Under the pieces are notes generated by a model. The model searched no databases. It saw nothing but the letters and a program-made list of their open reading frames with translations, and had not been told where the DNA came from. Of a DNA stretch of 64,000 nucleotides, positions 1 to 7,833 are shown piece by piece. This DNA comes from Gemmatimonadaceae bacterium (lineage in GTDB: Bacteria > Gemmatimonadota > Gemmatimonadetes > Gemmatimonadales > Gemmatimonadaceae). Position 1 is the stretch's first letter. The number at the start of each line of letters is the position of its first letter. Position numbers and translations under genes: made by a program. The stretch spans positions 62,001 to 126,000 of the forward strand of contig JADLCY010000002.1 of NCBI GenBank assembly GCA_020846935.1, in the 5' to 3' direction.

Positions 1-947
1 CCGGCGGTGTCGGCGCGGCGTGATGGCACACCATCGACCAGCCCACGCACGGCGGGCCCGCATCGCCCGACGGGCACGAGGCCGGGAACGGCGGCGACGA
101 CAGCACTCGTCGCCTCGTAGGTGCTCGCGGCATCGGTGACGACGATCGCCGAAAGACAGAAGGGGTTTCCCGGGCCCGGCGTGATTACGACGTCGCGCAG
201 GCCCACCGCAACGGCACCTTCGACCGACCGCCTGGCGAGGCCCGAGGTGGCGAACGACAGGGCTTCGAACGCCATCCATGCCGTGAGCCCCATCGCGACC
301 CGCCGACCTGGAGGCGCCCACCACACCAGCGCCGCCCACGCGGCCATCGCCACCGTCAGGGTGATGGCGAGTGCCGGCCCCACCAGCTCAACGCGCCACA
401 CGGCCGCCAGGATCGCCCCGGCGACGAGGAGGCACAGAGTTCGTGCCCCCACACTTCGGGCCACGAAGAACAACGGCGGGATCGCGGCAACAAAGAGCCA
501 GGGCTCGATGATGAACACCGCGTCCCCGTAGAACCAGCGATTGTCGATCGGCCACCACGGGTGCACGCCGTAGCTGTTCGTGAAGTCGAGGGCGATGTGG
601 GACAGGCTGCCGACGAGCGCGAGGCAGAGGAGAGGGCGTGCGTACGCAGGCTCGCGCAGCCCGCGGCGCCAGGCGAGGGCGATGCCCCACACAAGAAATG
701 CTGCCAGCACGGCGAACACCACGGTATGGGTGTGGCCCCGGTGGTGCAGCATGTAGCCCAGCGTCCCGATGCCGAGCCGATCGCCCGCGTACACCAGGTC
801 CGCGTCAGGCAGCTCGGCGGTGACGATGCCGATCGCATACGCCGCGCGACGCAGCCCGATGGCGGGTTCGCCGTGGTGACGCCTGACGATTTCGATGGTC
901 GCGGCGCCAAGGAGCGCGCCGGCGAGAGCGTGGGTGATGTTGTCCAA
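1..947 (-). CDS. YdjM-type membrane-bound metal-dependent hydrolase (3' end beyond window)
   Basis: The frame is open from a TTG at 945-947 to the left edge, so about 315 residues are visible and the C-terminus is missing. The protein starts (M)DNITHALAG, the characteristic start of the YdjM / DUF457 family of inner-membrane hydrolases, and this decides the TTG start because no in-frame ATG lies nearby. A His-rich HHRGHTH motif near residue 68 matches the family's metal-binding HRG-x-THS signature, and a second cluster (SHIALDFTNSYG) follows about 40 residues later. Several hydrophobic segments alternate with these motifs, which fits a polytopic membrane protein. The physiological substrate of the family is unknown. 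The call is made on motifs only; the gene is easily missed by callers because of its TTG start and truncation. Confidence 0.8.
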   Translation of the reverse strand, partial: MDNITHALAGALLGAATIEIVRRHHGEPAIGLRRAAYAIGIVTAELPDADLVYAGDRLGIGTLGYMLHHRGHTHTVVFAVLAAFLVWGIALAWRRGLREPAYARPLLCLALVGSLSHIALDFTNSYGVHPWWPIDNRWFYGDAVFIIEPWLFVAAIPPLFFVARSVGARTLCLLVAGAILAAVWRVELVGPALAITLTVAMAAWAALVWWAPPGRRVAMGLTAWMAFEALSFATSGLARRSVEGAVAVGLRDVVITPGPGNPFCLSAIVVTDAASTYEATSAVVAAVPGLVPVGRCGPAVRGLVDGVPSRRADTA

Positions 948-1019
948 GCGAGCCGACGAATGGGTGAGCGGGGACGACGCTGGCGACGGGGAGGCTATCG
1001 TGCGCGCGGGCGGCGCGAA

Positions 1020-1046
1020 ACCGGGGTGCGCGTACGGCACCCCGGT
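1020..1046 (-). terminator. Hairpin downstream of the ADOP permease gene
   Basis: A perfect 10-bp inverted repeat (ACCGGGGTGC / GCACCCCGGT) with a 7-nt loop lies 43 bp beyond the stop codon of the permease gene and before the next minus-strand gene. The stem is very G+C rich. Only a short T tract follows (GGTTTCG), so it is an imperfect intrinsic terminator. Confidence 0.55.
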
Positions 1047-1088
1047 GTCTCGTCCCGACAACGGCGAGCCCGAGCCACCGGCCCCGCG

Positions 1089-3503
1089 CTACTCCGCCCG
1101 CAGCGCCACGATCGGGTCGACGGCCGTGGCGCGCCGGGCGGGGATCCAGCTGGCGACGACGGCCACGACCGCGAGGAACAGAGGCACGGCCACAAAGGTG
1201 ATCGGGTCGGTCGGGCTCACCGTCAGGATCGAACGCAGGGCGCGCGTCACGCCCAGGGCGCCCGCGAGACCGATCGCGATGCCGATGGCGGCGAGGGTCA
1301 CACCGTGCCGCACCACCATCTCCATGACGCCGCGCCGTTGCGCGCCGAGTGCCAGTCGGACCCCGAACTCCCTGGTGCGTTGCGACACGCCGTACGCAAT
1401 CACCCCATAGACGCCGACCGCCGCGAGGATGAGCGCCACCACGCCAAACACGCCGAACATCGCGCCGAAGAGTCCGTATTCCCAGAAACCCAGCCGTCGC
1501 ACCTCCTCCATGGACAGGGCGGCGAACACGGGCAGGGCGGCGTCCGACGCACGAACCTGATCGCGAATCGTCGCGGTGAACGACGCCGGATCGCCGGCCA
1601 CGCGGACCATCAGGGCGATCGTGCGCGGCACATGGTACGCGAACGGCACGAACACCGATGGCGGGTCTTCATCGCGGTCGCCCAGTTCGCCCTGACGGTA
1701 GTGTTTCACGACGCCAACGACCGTGAACCACGGCAGGGTGCTGTCCCCGGCCACGCGGAACTGCCTGCCTAACGCATCTTCGCCGGGCCAATGGACCGCC
1801 GCCATGCGTTCGTCGATCACGGCCACCGGCGTCCTCCCCTGCCGCTCGGCGGCCGTCAGGTCGCGACCGGCGACGAACTGCAGGCCAAGCACCTGAGCCC
1901 ACTGCCCTGTGACGCCGCTCCACCACATGAGCGGCGCCTCGTCAGCGCGCACGTCACGGCCCGACACCTCCACCCGGTCCATGCGACCGCCGCCATCGAG
2001 CGGGACCATGCTCGATGCCGTGACAGACTGCACGCCGGGGAGCGCCTGCACGCGGCGCACGATGTCCTCGACCCTCTGCACGCGGGGCGTGATGGAGTCG
2101 TAGACCGTACCCCCGAGGTAGGTCCGCATGGTCATGATCCCCGCCGTTTCGAAGCCCACGCCCTCTCCTTCCATCACCGCAAACGAGCGAACGAACAACG
2201 ACGCGCCGACGAGCAGCACGAGGGCGAGGGCGACCTCGGTCACCACCAGCACCGCCCGCGTTCGGTTCTTTGCTCTGCCGGAGCCGCTGCCCCTGCCGCC
2301 CTCCTTGAGGGCACCGTAGATGCCGCCACTCGTCGCCTGAAGGGCGGGGAGCAGCCCGAAGGCCAGCGCCGCGAGCAGCGAGACCAGCCCCGTGTACAGC
2401 GCCACGCGCCCGTCGATGCGCCACTGGATGTAGTACGGAACGGCATCGCCCGGCGGAATCCCGCGATCGATGAGGGCAAGACCGAGTGTTGCGAGGGGGA
2501 ACGACAGCGCACCGGCGACCAGAGCCATGATCGCGGCCTCAGAGAGCAGCTGCCGGACAATGGCCCAGCGCCCGGCACCCAACGCCGCGCGCACGGCGAT
2601 CTCGCGTTCGCGAGCGGTGGCGCGCGCGAGCATCAGGTTCGCAACGTTCGCGCACGCGATGAGGAGCACGAACGTCACCGCGCCCATCATCGCCGTCACG
2701 ACCACGCGAATGTCGTCGGGAATGAACGCGTCGCGCAGCGACACGATCTCGCCCTGCCAACCCTGGGCGGCGAGGCCGTGCGCCTGTTCGATGCGCCGGA
2801 TCGTCGCGTCGTATTCGGCGCTCGCCTGCGTCAGCGTCACGCCGGTGGCCAGGCGCGCGTAGGTCTCGACGTACCGTTGGTCCCGCGTATCGAGCCGGCC
2901 GAACTCGCCGATCGGGATCCACAGCTCGTGGTTCTCCGGGAAGCGGAAACCGATCGGCATGACGCCGACGACTTCGTACGGCTCGCCGTTCACCTGGATC
3001 GCACGCCCGACGATCGATGGGTCGGCCGCATAGCGACGGCGCCAGAGCGCGTCCGAAAGAACTGCGACGCGTGCCCCGGCACCGGCGTCTTCGTCGTCGC
3101 GGAAGGTGCGGCCGAACTGTGGGCGAATACCCAGAGTGCGAAAGAGGGAGCTGCTGATCATCGCGCCCTCGAGCCGCTCCGGTTCCTGGCCGTCGGTGAT
3201 GGTCAGGCTCCGACCGATGCTGCCCCCGACATCGGCAAACGCTCGCGTCTCGCGCTGGAGATCCCGAAACGTGCCGACTGCGAGTCCCGCCTCGAAGCCC
3301 CGCTGGACGACGCGAGTACGCAGCGACACCAGTCGTTCGGGCTGAGGAAAGTCGTACGGACGCCAGAGCACGGCGTCGAACACCGCGAAGAGGGTGGTGT
3401 TCACCGCGATGCCGATGGTGAGACAGGCGATGACGACCGCGGAGAAGGCGGGGCGCGAGGCGAGTGCCCGCCAGGCGAATCGCAGGGGAGAAGGGAAGCT
3501 CAC
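1089..3503 (-). CDS. ADOP-family ABC transporter permease (MacB/FtsX type, duplicated)
   Basis: The 804-residue protein has the layout of the acidobacterial duplicated orphan permeases: an N-terminal transmembrane helix (about residues 18-42), a MacB-like periplasmic domain, an FtsX core with three helices around residues 265-400, a second helix near 425, a second periplasmic domain, and a second FtsX core with three helices in the last 140 residues. Both cores contain the familiar EREIAVRAALGA / TREFGVRLALGA cytoplasmic signature, which supports internal duplication. It ends in IVALRAE, typical of the family. No ATP-binding subunit is encoded nearby, as expected for an orphan permease, so it must borrow an ATPase or act differently. 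Substrate is unknown. One leucine is encoded by TTA inside the recurrent CGTTAGGC octamer (1767-1774). Confidence 0.9.
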   Translation of the reverse strand: MSFPSPLRFAWRALASRPAFSAVVIACLTIGIAVNTTLFAVFDAVLWRPYDFPQPERLVSLRTRVVQRGFEAGLAVGTFRDLQRETRAFADVGGSIGRSLTITDGQEPERLEGAMISSSLFRTLGIRPQFGRTFRDDEDAGAGARVAVLSDALWRRRYAADPSIVGRAIQVNGEPYEVVGVMPIGFRFPENHELWIPIGEFGRLDTRDQRYVETYARLATGVTLTQASAEYDATIRRIEQAHGLAAQGWQGEIVSLRDAFIPDDIRVVVTAMMGAVTFVLLIACANVANLMLARATAREREIAVRAALGAGRWAIVRQLLSEAAIMALVAGALSFPLATLGLALIDRGIPPGDAVPYYIQWRIDGRVALYTGLVSLLAALAFGLLPALQATSGGIYGALKEGGRGSGSGRAKNRTRAVLVVTEVALALVLLVGASLFVRSFAVMEGEGVGFETAGIMTMRTYLGGTVYDSITPRVQRVEDIVRRVQALPGVQSVTASSMVPLDGGGRMDRVEVSGRDVRADEAPLMWWSGVTGQWAQVLGLQFVAGRDLTAAERQGRTPVAVIDERMAAVHWPGEDALGRQFRVAGDSTLPWFTVVGVVKHYRQGELGDRDEDPPSVFVPFAYHVPRTIALMVRVAGDPASFTATIRDQVRASDAALPVFAALSMEEVRRLGFWEYGLFGAMFGVFGVVALILAAVGVYGVIAYGVSQRTREFGVRLALGAQRRGVMEMVVRHGVTLAAIGIAIGLAGALGVTRALRSILTVSPTDPITFVAVPLFLAVVAVVASWIPARRATAVDPIVALRAE

Positions 3504-3601
3504 GATGGGTCCGGGCAGAGAGTCGGCGGTCTCTTCGACTCCTGCGCCTACGGCGCGCCGCCGTTCCCGGTGTCAGCCGTCGAGTGCTTCACAAACGCAC
3601 G

Positions 3602-3621
3602 ACGGGGCCGTGAGGCCCCGT
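3602..3621 (-). terminator. Hairpin after the coiled-coil gene
   Basis: A perfect 8-bp stem (ACGGGGCC / GGCCCCGT) closed by a GTGA tetraloop lies 16 bp past the stop codon of the gene ending at 3638 and before the ADOP gene. No clear T run follows, so termination is inferred from position and stem strength. Confidence 0.55.
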
Positions 3622-3637
3622 GGCGATCGTTAGAGGG

Positions 3638-3949
3638 TCAGGCCGGAGGCGGTGCTGCCGGCTTGTCGTCGTTGGAGATCCGGTCGCGGAGCTTTTGGTA
3701 TCCCTGTCGGATCTCGCCGAGCCAATCCCCTGCCTTCTCCCTGGCGTCATCCAGCAGATCCTCGGCTTCGTCTTCGGCCTTGTCGGCCCAGGTGGCGGCC
3801 CGTGCCTTGAGCACGTCGAGCTTGGTATCCAGCTCGGCCAGCTCCTCGCGCAGCTCGGCCTTGCCGAGCGCCATCTTCACGCGCAGCTCGTCACGTTCCT
3901 GCTGCAGTTCCTTCATCATGCCGTCGATCTTCTCGCGCCAGGTGGCCAT
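3638..3949 (-). CDS. Small coiled-coil protein, function unknown
   Basis: The 103-residue protein starts MATWREKIDGMM. This start is chosen over a longer frame because GAGGAGT stands about 7 nt upstream and because the upstream codons are Pro/Ser/Arg-rich repeat DNA. Residues 10-85 are strongly charged and heptad-like (alternating Glu, Leu, Lys, Arg, few Gly or Pro), indicating one long helix or coiled coil. The last dozen residues are Pro/Ala-rich. There is no signal peptide or membrane segment, so it is probably cytoplasmic. It resembles small TIGR/DUF coiled-coil proteins, possibly DNA- or membrane-associated helper proteins, but I do not recognise a family. It is transcribed divergently from the nitrilase gene. 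Confidence 0.75.
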   Translation of the reverse strand: MATWREKIDGMMKELQQERDELRVKMALGKAELREELAELDTKLDVLKARAATWADKAEDEAEDLLDDAREKAGDWLGEIRQGYQKLRDRISNDDKPAAPPPA

Positions 3950-4030
3950 TGGGACTCCTCGGGGTGGGTATTCGGACCTTAGCGGGCGGCCGCGTTGCGG
4001 GGAAGGCGCCAAGGGGACCGTTGGCGGCCG

Positions 4031-4090
4031 GGACGGATGGACCGACGATGGACGGATGGACGGATCGAGGGATCGGATCGGATCGGCTCG
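4031..4090. repeat. Short-unit tandem repeat (GGATC / GGACGGAT units)
   Basis: This stretch consists of drifting 4-8 bp units such as GGACGGATGG, GACGGATGGA and GGATCGGATCGGATC. It sits in the 273-bp divergent intergenic region between the coiled-coil gene and the nitrilase gene, where promoters for both must also lie. Copy number would be prone to slippage. Confidence 0.7.
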
Positions 4091-4222
4091 GCGGGCGGAC
4101 GGCTGAGCGTGTGCGAACGGTGGACCGGTGGATGGGGGCACCGGGCTCACACCGGTAGATTGGGCGGGTGACCCGCAGCGCCGCGCCTCGACCTGGCGCG
4201 CGGCGCGCCTAACGACCCGACG

Positions 4223-5020
4223 ATGCGAATCGCGCTCGCTTCACCTCCGCTTCCGGCGTCCATCGACGAGGCCCTGGAGCACGTCCGCACCTTCATCAGC
4301 GACGCCGCCTCGCAGGGGGCGCGCGTCGTCTGCTTCCCCGAAGCGTATGTGCCAGGGCTCCGTGGACAGGATTTCCCCGTGCCCGCGTTCGACTCCGATG
4401 ATGAAGCGCGAGTCGTGGGCCAGGTGAGTGACTGGTCACGCGCGTATCGCATCACGACGATCCTCGGTATCGAACACCGCACACCCGAAGGTCGACAGGT
4501 CGCTGCACTCGTGGTGGATCGCGATGGTCGCGTGCGTGGCATGCAGACCAAGAATCAGCTGGACCCCAGCGAGGAGGCTTACTACGTCCCGGGCACGACG
4601 CGTCAACTCTTCGAGTCCGACGGCCTGCGCTTCGGTATCGCGATCTGTCACGAAGGCTGGCGGTACCCGGAGACCGTGCGATGGGCGGCAGGACGTGGGG
4701 CACAGATCGTTTTCCACCCGCAGATTACCGGGAGCGATCGTGAGGGTCCGGCGCTGACGTCGTTCGGCGCGCCGGGCAATCCGTACTACGAGCAGGCGAT
4801 GCGCATGCGGAGCCGGGAAAACACGGTCTACTTCGCGAGCGTCAACGTCGGATTGCGCTACCAGGAATCGGCCACGGCGCTGATCGCGCCTTCGGGCGAA
4901 TGTCAGGCACACCTTCCATACGGAAGGCCGGGGTTGCTCGTGGCCGAGCTCGACCTGGCCGCGGCCACCGGGTACCTGGCGCGACGGTTTGCCCCCGAGC
5001 GGTTGGTGGAGGCGCAATAG
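4223..5020 (+). CDS. Carbon-nitrogen hydrolase (nitrilase superfamily)
   Basis: A 265-residue member of the nitrilase/amidase superfamily, which hydrolyses C-N bonds of amides, nitriles or ureido compounds in the cytoplasm. The catalytic triad is visible: Glu40 in CFPEAYVPG, Lys110 in MQTKNQLDP, and the nucleophile Cys142 in GIAICHEGWRYPE. A second Glu of the family (PSEEAYY) follows the lysine. Length is normal for a single-domain enzyme and there is no signal peptide. Motifs do not fix the substrate; the FPE / QTK / CHE pattern resembles general omega-amidase and carbamoylase-like members. The gene stands alone between a repeat-rich promoter region and a small hairpin (CCGCGC / GCGCGG at 5023-5037) just after the stop codon. 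An exact GCCTAACG octamer sits at 4207-4214 upstream. Confidence 0.9.
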   Translation: MRIALASPPLPASIDEALEHVRTFISDAASQGARVVCFPEAYVPGLRGQDFPVPAFDSDDEARVVGQVSDWSRAYRITTILGIEHRTPEGRQVAALVVDRDGRVRGMQTKNQLDPSEEAYYVPGTTRQLFESDGLRFGIAICHEGWRYPETVRWAAGRGAQIVFHPQITGSDREGPALTSFGAPGNPYYEQAMRMRSRENTVYFASVNVGLRYQESATALIAPSGECQAHLPYGRPGLLVAELDLAAATGYLARRFAPERLVEAQ

Positions 5021-5144
5021 CCCCGCGCCGAGCGCGGAGGCGGGCCGTGGCACGCAAGCGCCAAGGTCAGGTCGAGGTTCCCGCAACCAGGGCTTGGTGG
5101 CGTCAGTGAGCACTGGTCGCGCCATGTGACAGTACTCGACATGC

Positions 5145-5159
5145 GTGCAAATTTTGCAC
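5145..5159. promoter_or_regulatory. Palindrome at the antitoxin start, probable autoregulatory operator
   Basis: A perfect inverted repeat, GTGCAAA-T-TTTGCAC, ends one base before the first possible start codon of the ribbon-helix-helix gene. Ribbon-helix-helix antitoxins bind such short palindromes next to their own promoters. It is also a striking A+T patch in very G+C-rich DNA. Function is inferred from position. Confidence 0.55.
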
Positions 5160-5168
5160 ATGTCCAGG

Positions 5169-5402
5169 ATGATTCGGATTGGTCATGTCCCCGATCGCCT
5201 TCACCGGCAGCTTGAGGCCCGGGCGGCTGCCAGGGGCCTTTCGCTCTCCGATTTTCTGCGCGGCGAGCTCGAACGGGTGGCACAGCAGCTCACGCCGGAT
5301 GAACTGCGCGCGGCGCTCGCGCGGCTCGAACCCGTGGTCACGACCGAGACGGCCGCCGAGGCGGTACGGGCGGAGCGCGGCGCACTGACGCCAACGCGTT
5401 GA
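5169..5402 (+). CDS. FitA-like ribbon-helix-helix antitoxin, orphan
   Basis: The 77-residue protein begins MIRIGHVPDRLHRQLEARA, the FitA/Arc-type pattern: a short beta strand followed by two helices (LHRQLEARAAARGLSLSDFL). The C-terminal half is the less conserved toxin-binding and tail region. ATG 5169 is preferred because it places the strand at the N-terminus; ATG 5160, three residues earlier, is equally possible. FitA antitoxins normally precede and overlap a PIN-domain RNase toxin. No PIN motif (VLDAS start, acidic triad) is found in any frame in the 250 bp downstream, so the toxin appears lost or the gene works as a solitary repressor. The palindrome immediately upstream supports self-repression. 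Confidence 0.75.
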   Translation: MIRIGHVPDRLHRQLEARAAARGLSLSDFLRGELERVAQQLTPDELRAALARLEPVVTTETAAEAVRAERGALTPTR

Positions 5403-5654
5403 GCAGCCGCAATCCTGGGAGCAGCTCGATGCCGTCGCCGGCCGAAGGGGCGATCGTCGTGCCATGTCTGTAGGGCGGCCCGCATTCTGCGCGCTCACGC
5501 CGCGGGGCGCCGGCGGCTCTGAACGAACCTCACGGCCCTGCGAGGCGGCAATTCTTCCCTTGTCATGGCGACGGGGGCGACCCGCGTCACCTGCGATGTC
5601 GCGTTGGTCGGGCTTGGCCCAGACGCGCAGCTGAGCGTCGTGCGGTGAGTTGGG

Positions 5655-6659
5655 CTAGGGTGCGCCGCTCCCCGTCAGGACGAGTCGCAGCCCGGCTGGC
5701 GCATCGGCCCACTCCAGACTCCCCCCGTGCGCGGCCACCACGCGTCGCACCAGGGCTCCGAGACCCGCACCCGGCATGGCCGTCGCTCCGGTCACCGTCA
5801 TGACCACCGATCCGCCCGAGCGATCGACGTCGACGCACACACGCCCGGTCGCGCGGTGCACGGTGTCGAGCAGCAGGGCCTGCAGCGCCTCATGCAGGCG
5901 TCCGCGATCGCCGGGCAAAGTCGGCAGCGCGGGCGCGACATGGACCTCCAGCGGGATGCCTCGACGCGCCGCTTCTGCCTCGAGCCCCGGCACGATCGTC
6001 GCCAGCAGATCGGCCAGATGCACGGCATCGCGCCGCAGCGGCAAGTTGCCCAGGTCGAAGGCGGCCAGGTCCCGGAGCCGCAGGGCCGCGTGGTCGGCCT
6101 GCTCTGCGGCGCCGCGTGCAGCGCCCAGCATCTCCTCCTGGTTCTCGTTGAGGTCACCGAAGTGGTTCTCGAGCAGAATGTGCAGGGGCAAGCGCACCTG
6201 TTCCAGCTGCTGCACGACCTCGCCCGAGGTCTCCTGTACCAGTCGCGACCACTCTTCGCGGGTCGCTTCCAGCTGCGTTGCAAGCCGTGTGTTGTCGACC
6301 GACGTTCGTTCGTAGGCCTCCACGAGGCGATCGACGATGCGCTCGATGGTTTCGAGTTCGTCCCGCGATCGGTTCGGGCGGGAGGGCGCCACGTCGTCGC
6401 CGAGGGCCAGGGCCGCGCGCCTGAGGGCACCGTCACCATCGCGCCGCCAGTCGGCGAGTCGCTCCAGGCGTCGCGCGACGTGACGAGTGACCGCCCACGC
6501 CAGAACACTCGACGCCACCGCAGAGATCAGCGCCACGATCACGAACCACTCCGGCGGCCGGCGCTCGTGTTCACCGTAGTAGGCCAGACCCACGGTGATC
6601 GCGAGCCCGATCATCGCCGGCATCAGCGAGAGCGTGAGACGGCGGCCCACGGACATCAT
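5655..6659 (-). CDS. Degenerate membrane histidine kinase of the kdp operon
   Basis: The 334-residue protein has two transmembrane helices near its N-terminus (about 8-26 and 38-58), a HAMP-like linker, a coiled coil (about 100-150), a HisKA-like dimerisation helix and a remnant ATPase domain. At the place of the H-box (SHELRTPL in active kinases) it reads LEQVRLPL, so the phospho-accepting histidine is missing. The N-box asparagine is also absent (LLLDTVHRA). A glycine-rich GAGLGALVRRVV segment resembling the G2 box remains. It overlaps the KdpD sensor gene by 4 nt and is the last gene of the kdp operon, where other phyla often encode a kinase. I infer a pseudokinase that may scaffold or modulate signalling; autophosphorylation is unlikely. 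Confidence 0.75.
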   Translation of the reverse strand: MMSVGRRLTLSLMPAMIGLAITVGLAYYGEHERRPPEWFVIVALISAVASSVLAWAVTRHVARRLERLADWRRDGDGALRRAALALGDDVAPSRPNRSRDELETIERIVDRLVEAYERTSVDNTRLATQLEATREEWSRLVQETSGEVVQQLEQVRLPLHILLENHFGDLNENQEEMLGAARGAAEQADHAALRLRDLAAFDLGNLPLRRDAVHLADLLATIVPGLEAEAARRGIPLEVHVAPALPTLPGDRGRLHEALQALLLDTVHRATGRVCVDVDRSGGSVVMTVTGATAMPGAGLGALVRRVVAAHGGSLEWADAPAGLRLVLTGSGAP

Positions 6660-7828
6660 GGACGCGCCTCGTCATCGGCCGACGCCACCAGCACGTCGAT
6701 CCCGTCCGCGTTCTGCACCAGCCTCCCCACGATCGAGGTCCCCATCAGGCGAGACCACCATCGGGTGTGACCCTGGCCGACGACCACCAGCGTCACGCCG
6801 CGCGCGCGCGCCTCACGAAGGATGGCGGCCGCGACGTCGGGCGCGTGCACCTTCACGAACTCGCCGCCAAGCGTCTGCGCGAACTGGATCGCGTCGACGA
6901 GCTTGCGCTGTCGGGTGGCGTCGATGCGGTCGGGGGACTCGCCTGGAGTCTCGACCCACAGGCAGTACCAGTCGCTGTTGAGTCGACCGGCAATGCGACT
7001 GCCCTTGCGAAGGAGCACGCGACTCCGCTCGGGATCGGACGACATGGCGACGAGCAGCCGATCGACCGCGCGCGGCTCGCGAGCGCCCTCTTCGCGGCGC
7101 ACGATCTCCTCACGCGTGCGATCCACGGAGCTGGCGACTTCACGCAGGGCCAGCTCGCGCAGTGTCGCGAGGTTCTCGTCCGTGAAGAAGTTGGCCAGCG
7201 CTGCGGGAACCTTCTCGGCCGGGTAGATGCGGCCGTCCATCAGCCGTTGCCGCAGATCTTCAGCGGAAATGTCCAGGTTCACCACCTGATCGGCGGCGTC
7301 GACGACCCAGTCAGGCACGGTCTCGCGCACGGTGACACCGAGGGTGCGCTGCAACACATCGTTGAGCGACTCGAGGTGCTGCACGTTGACCGCCGAGATC
7401 ACGGTGATGCCTTCATCGAGCAGCGACAGCACGTCCTGCCACCGCTTGCGATGGCCGGAACCGGGCACGTTGGTGTGCGCCAGTTCATCGACCAGCGCCA
7501 CCTGGGGGCGTCGTCGGATCACGCCGTCGAGGTCCAGTTCCTCGAGTACCACGCCGCGATATTCGATGGAGCGCCTCGGGACCACCTCGAGGTTGCCGAT
7601 CTGCGCCTCGGTCTCGGCGCGGCCATGGGTCTCGATGAACCCGACGACCACGTCGATCCCCCGGCGCATCAGTTCGTGCGCCTCCTGCAGCATCCGGTAT
7701 GTCTTTCCGGTCCCGGCTGCCGAGCCGATGTAGACCTTGAGCCGGCCGCGCTCACGACGACGCAGGATCTCGACGAACGACGTCGTCGAACCTCCGGCGT
7801 CGGGTTCACGAGGCGGCTCGATCGACAT
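6656..7828 (-). CDS. kdpD: KdpD N-terminal sensor protein (KdpD domain plus Usp domain)
   Basis: This 390-residue protein corresponds only to the cytoplasmic N-terminal half of classical KdpD, the turgor/K+ sensor controlling kdp expression. Residues 28-240 form the KdpD domain, with a Walker A-like GSAAGTGKT (35-43) and the signature VDELAHTNVPGSGHRKRWQDV near 110-130. Residues 245-385 form a universal-stress-protein fold ending in VVGQGHTRWW-SRLMGTSIVGRLV. No membrane or kinase domain follows. I chose ATG 7828, five bases after the stop of the porin gene; the longer frame upstream is antisense to nothing useful and overlaps the porin. It overlaps the degenerate kinase by 4 nt. The missing kinase half lies at 13675-15180, beyond the structural genes. 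Confidence 0.92.
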   Translation of the reverse strand: MSIEPPREPDAGGSTTSFVEILRRRERGRLKVYIGSAAGTGKTYRMLQEAHELMRRGIDVVVGFIETHGRAETEAQIGNLEVVPRRSIEYRGVVLEELDLDGVIRRRPQVALVDELAHTNVPGSGHRKRWQDVLSLLDEGITVISAVNVQHLESLNDVLQRTLGVTVRETVPDWVVDAADQVVNLDISAEDLRQRLMDGRIYPAEKVPAALANFFTDENLATLRELALREVASSVDRTREEIVRREEGAREPRAVDRLLVAMSSDPERSRVLLRKGSRIAGRLNSDWYCLWVETPGESPDRIDATRQRKLVDAIQFAQTLGGEFVKVHAPDVAAAILREARARGVTLVVVGQGHTRWWSRLMGTSIVGRLVQNADGIDVLVASADDEARP

Positions 7829-7833
7829 CGCGG

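Noticed and set aside
561-1772. A 403-residue plus-strand frame at the left edge
   Set aside because: It covers the YdjM-type gene and the end of the permease on the opposite strand; both are supported by motifs.
1791-4106. A 771-residue plus-strand frame opposite the ADOP permease
   Set aside because: Same composition bias and overlap with a gene carrying clear domain signatures on the other strand.
5403-5654. A PIN-domain toxin partner for the antitoxin
   Set aside because: No frame shows the conserved VLDAS start or acidic residues.
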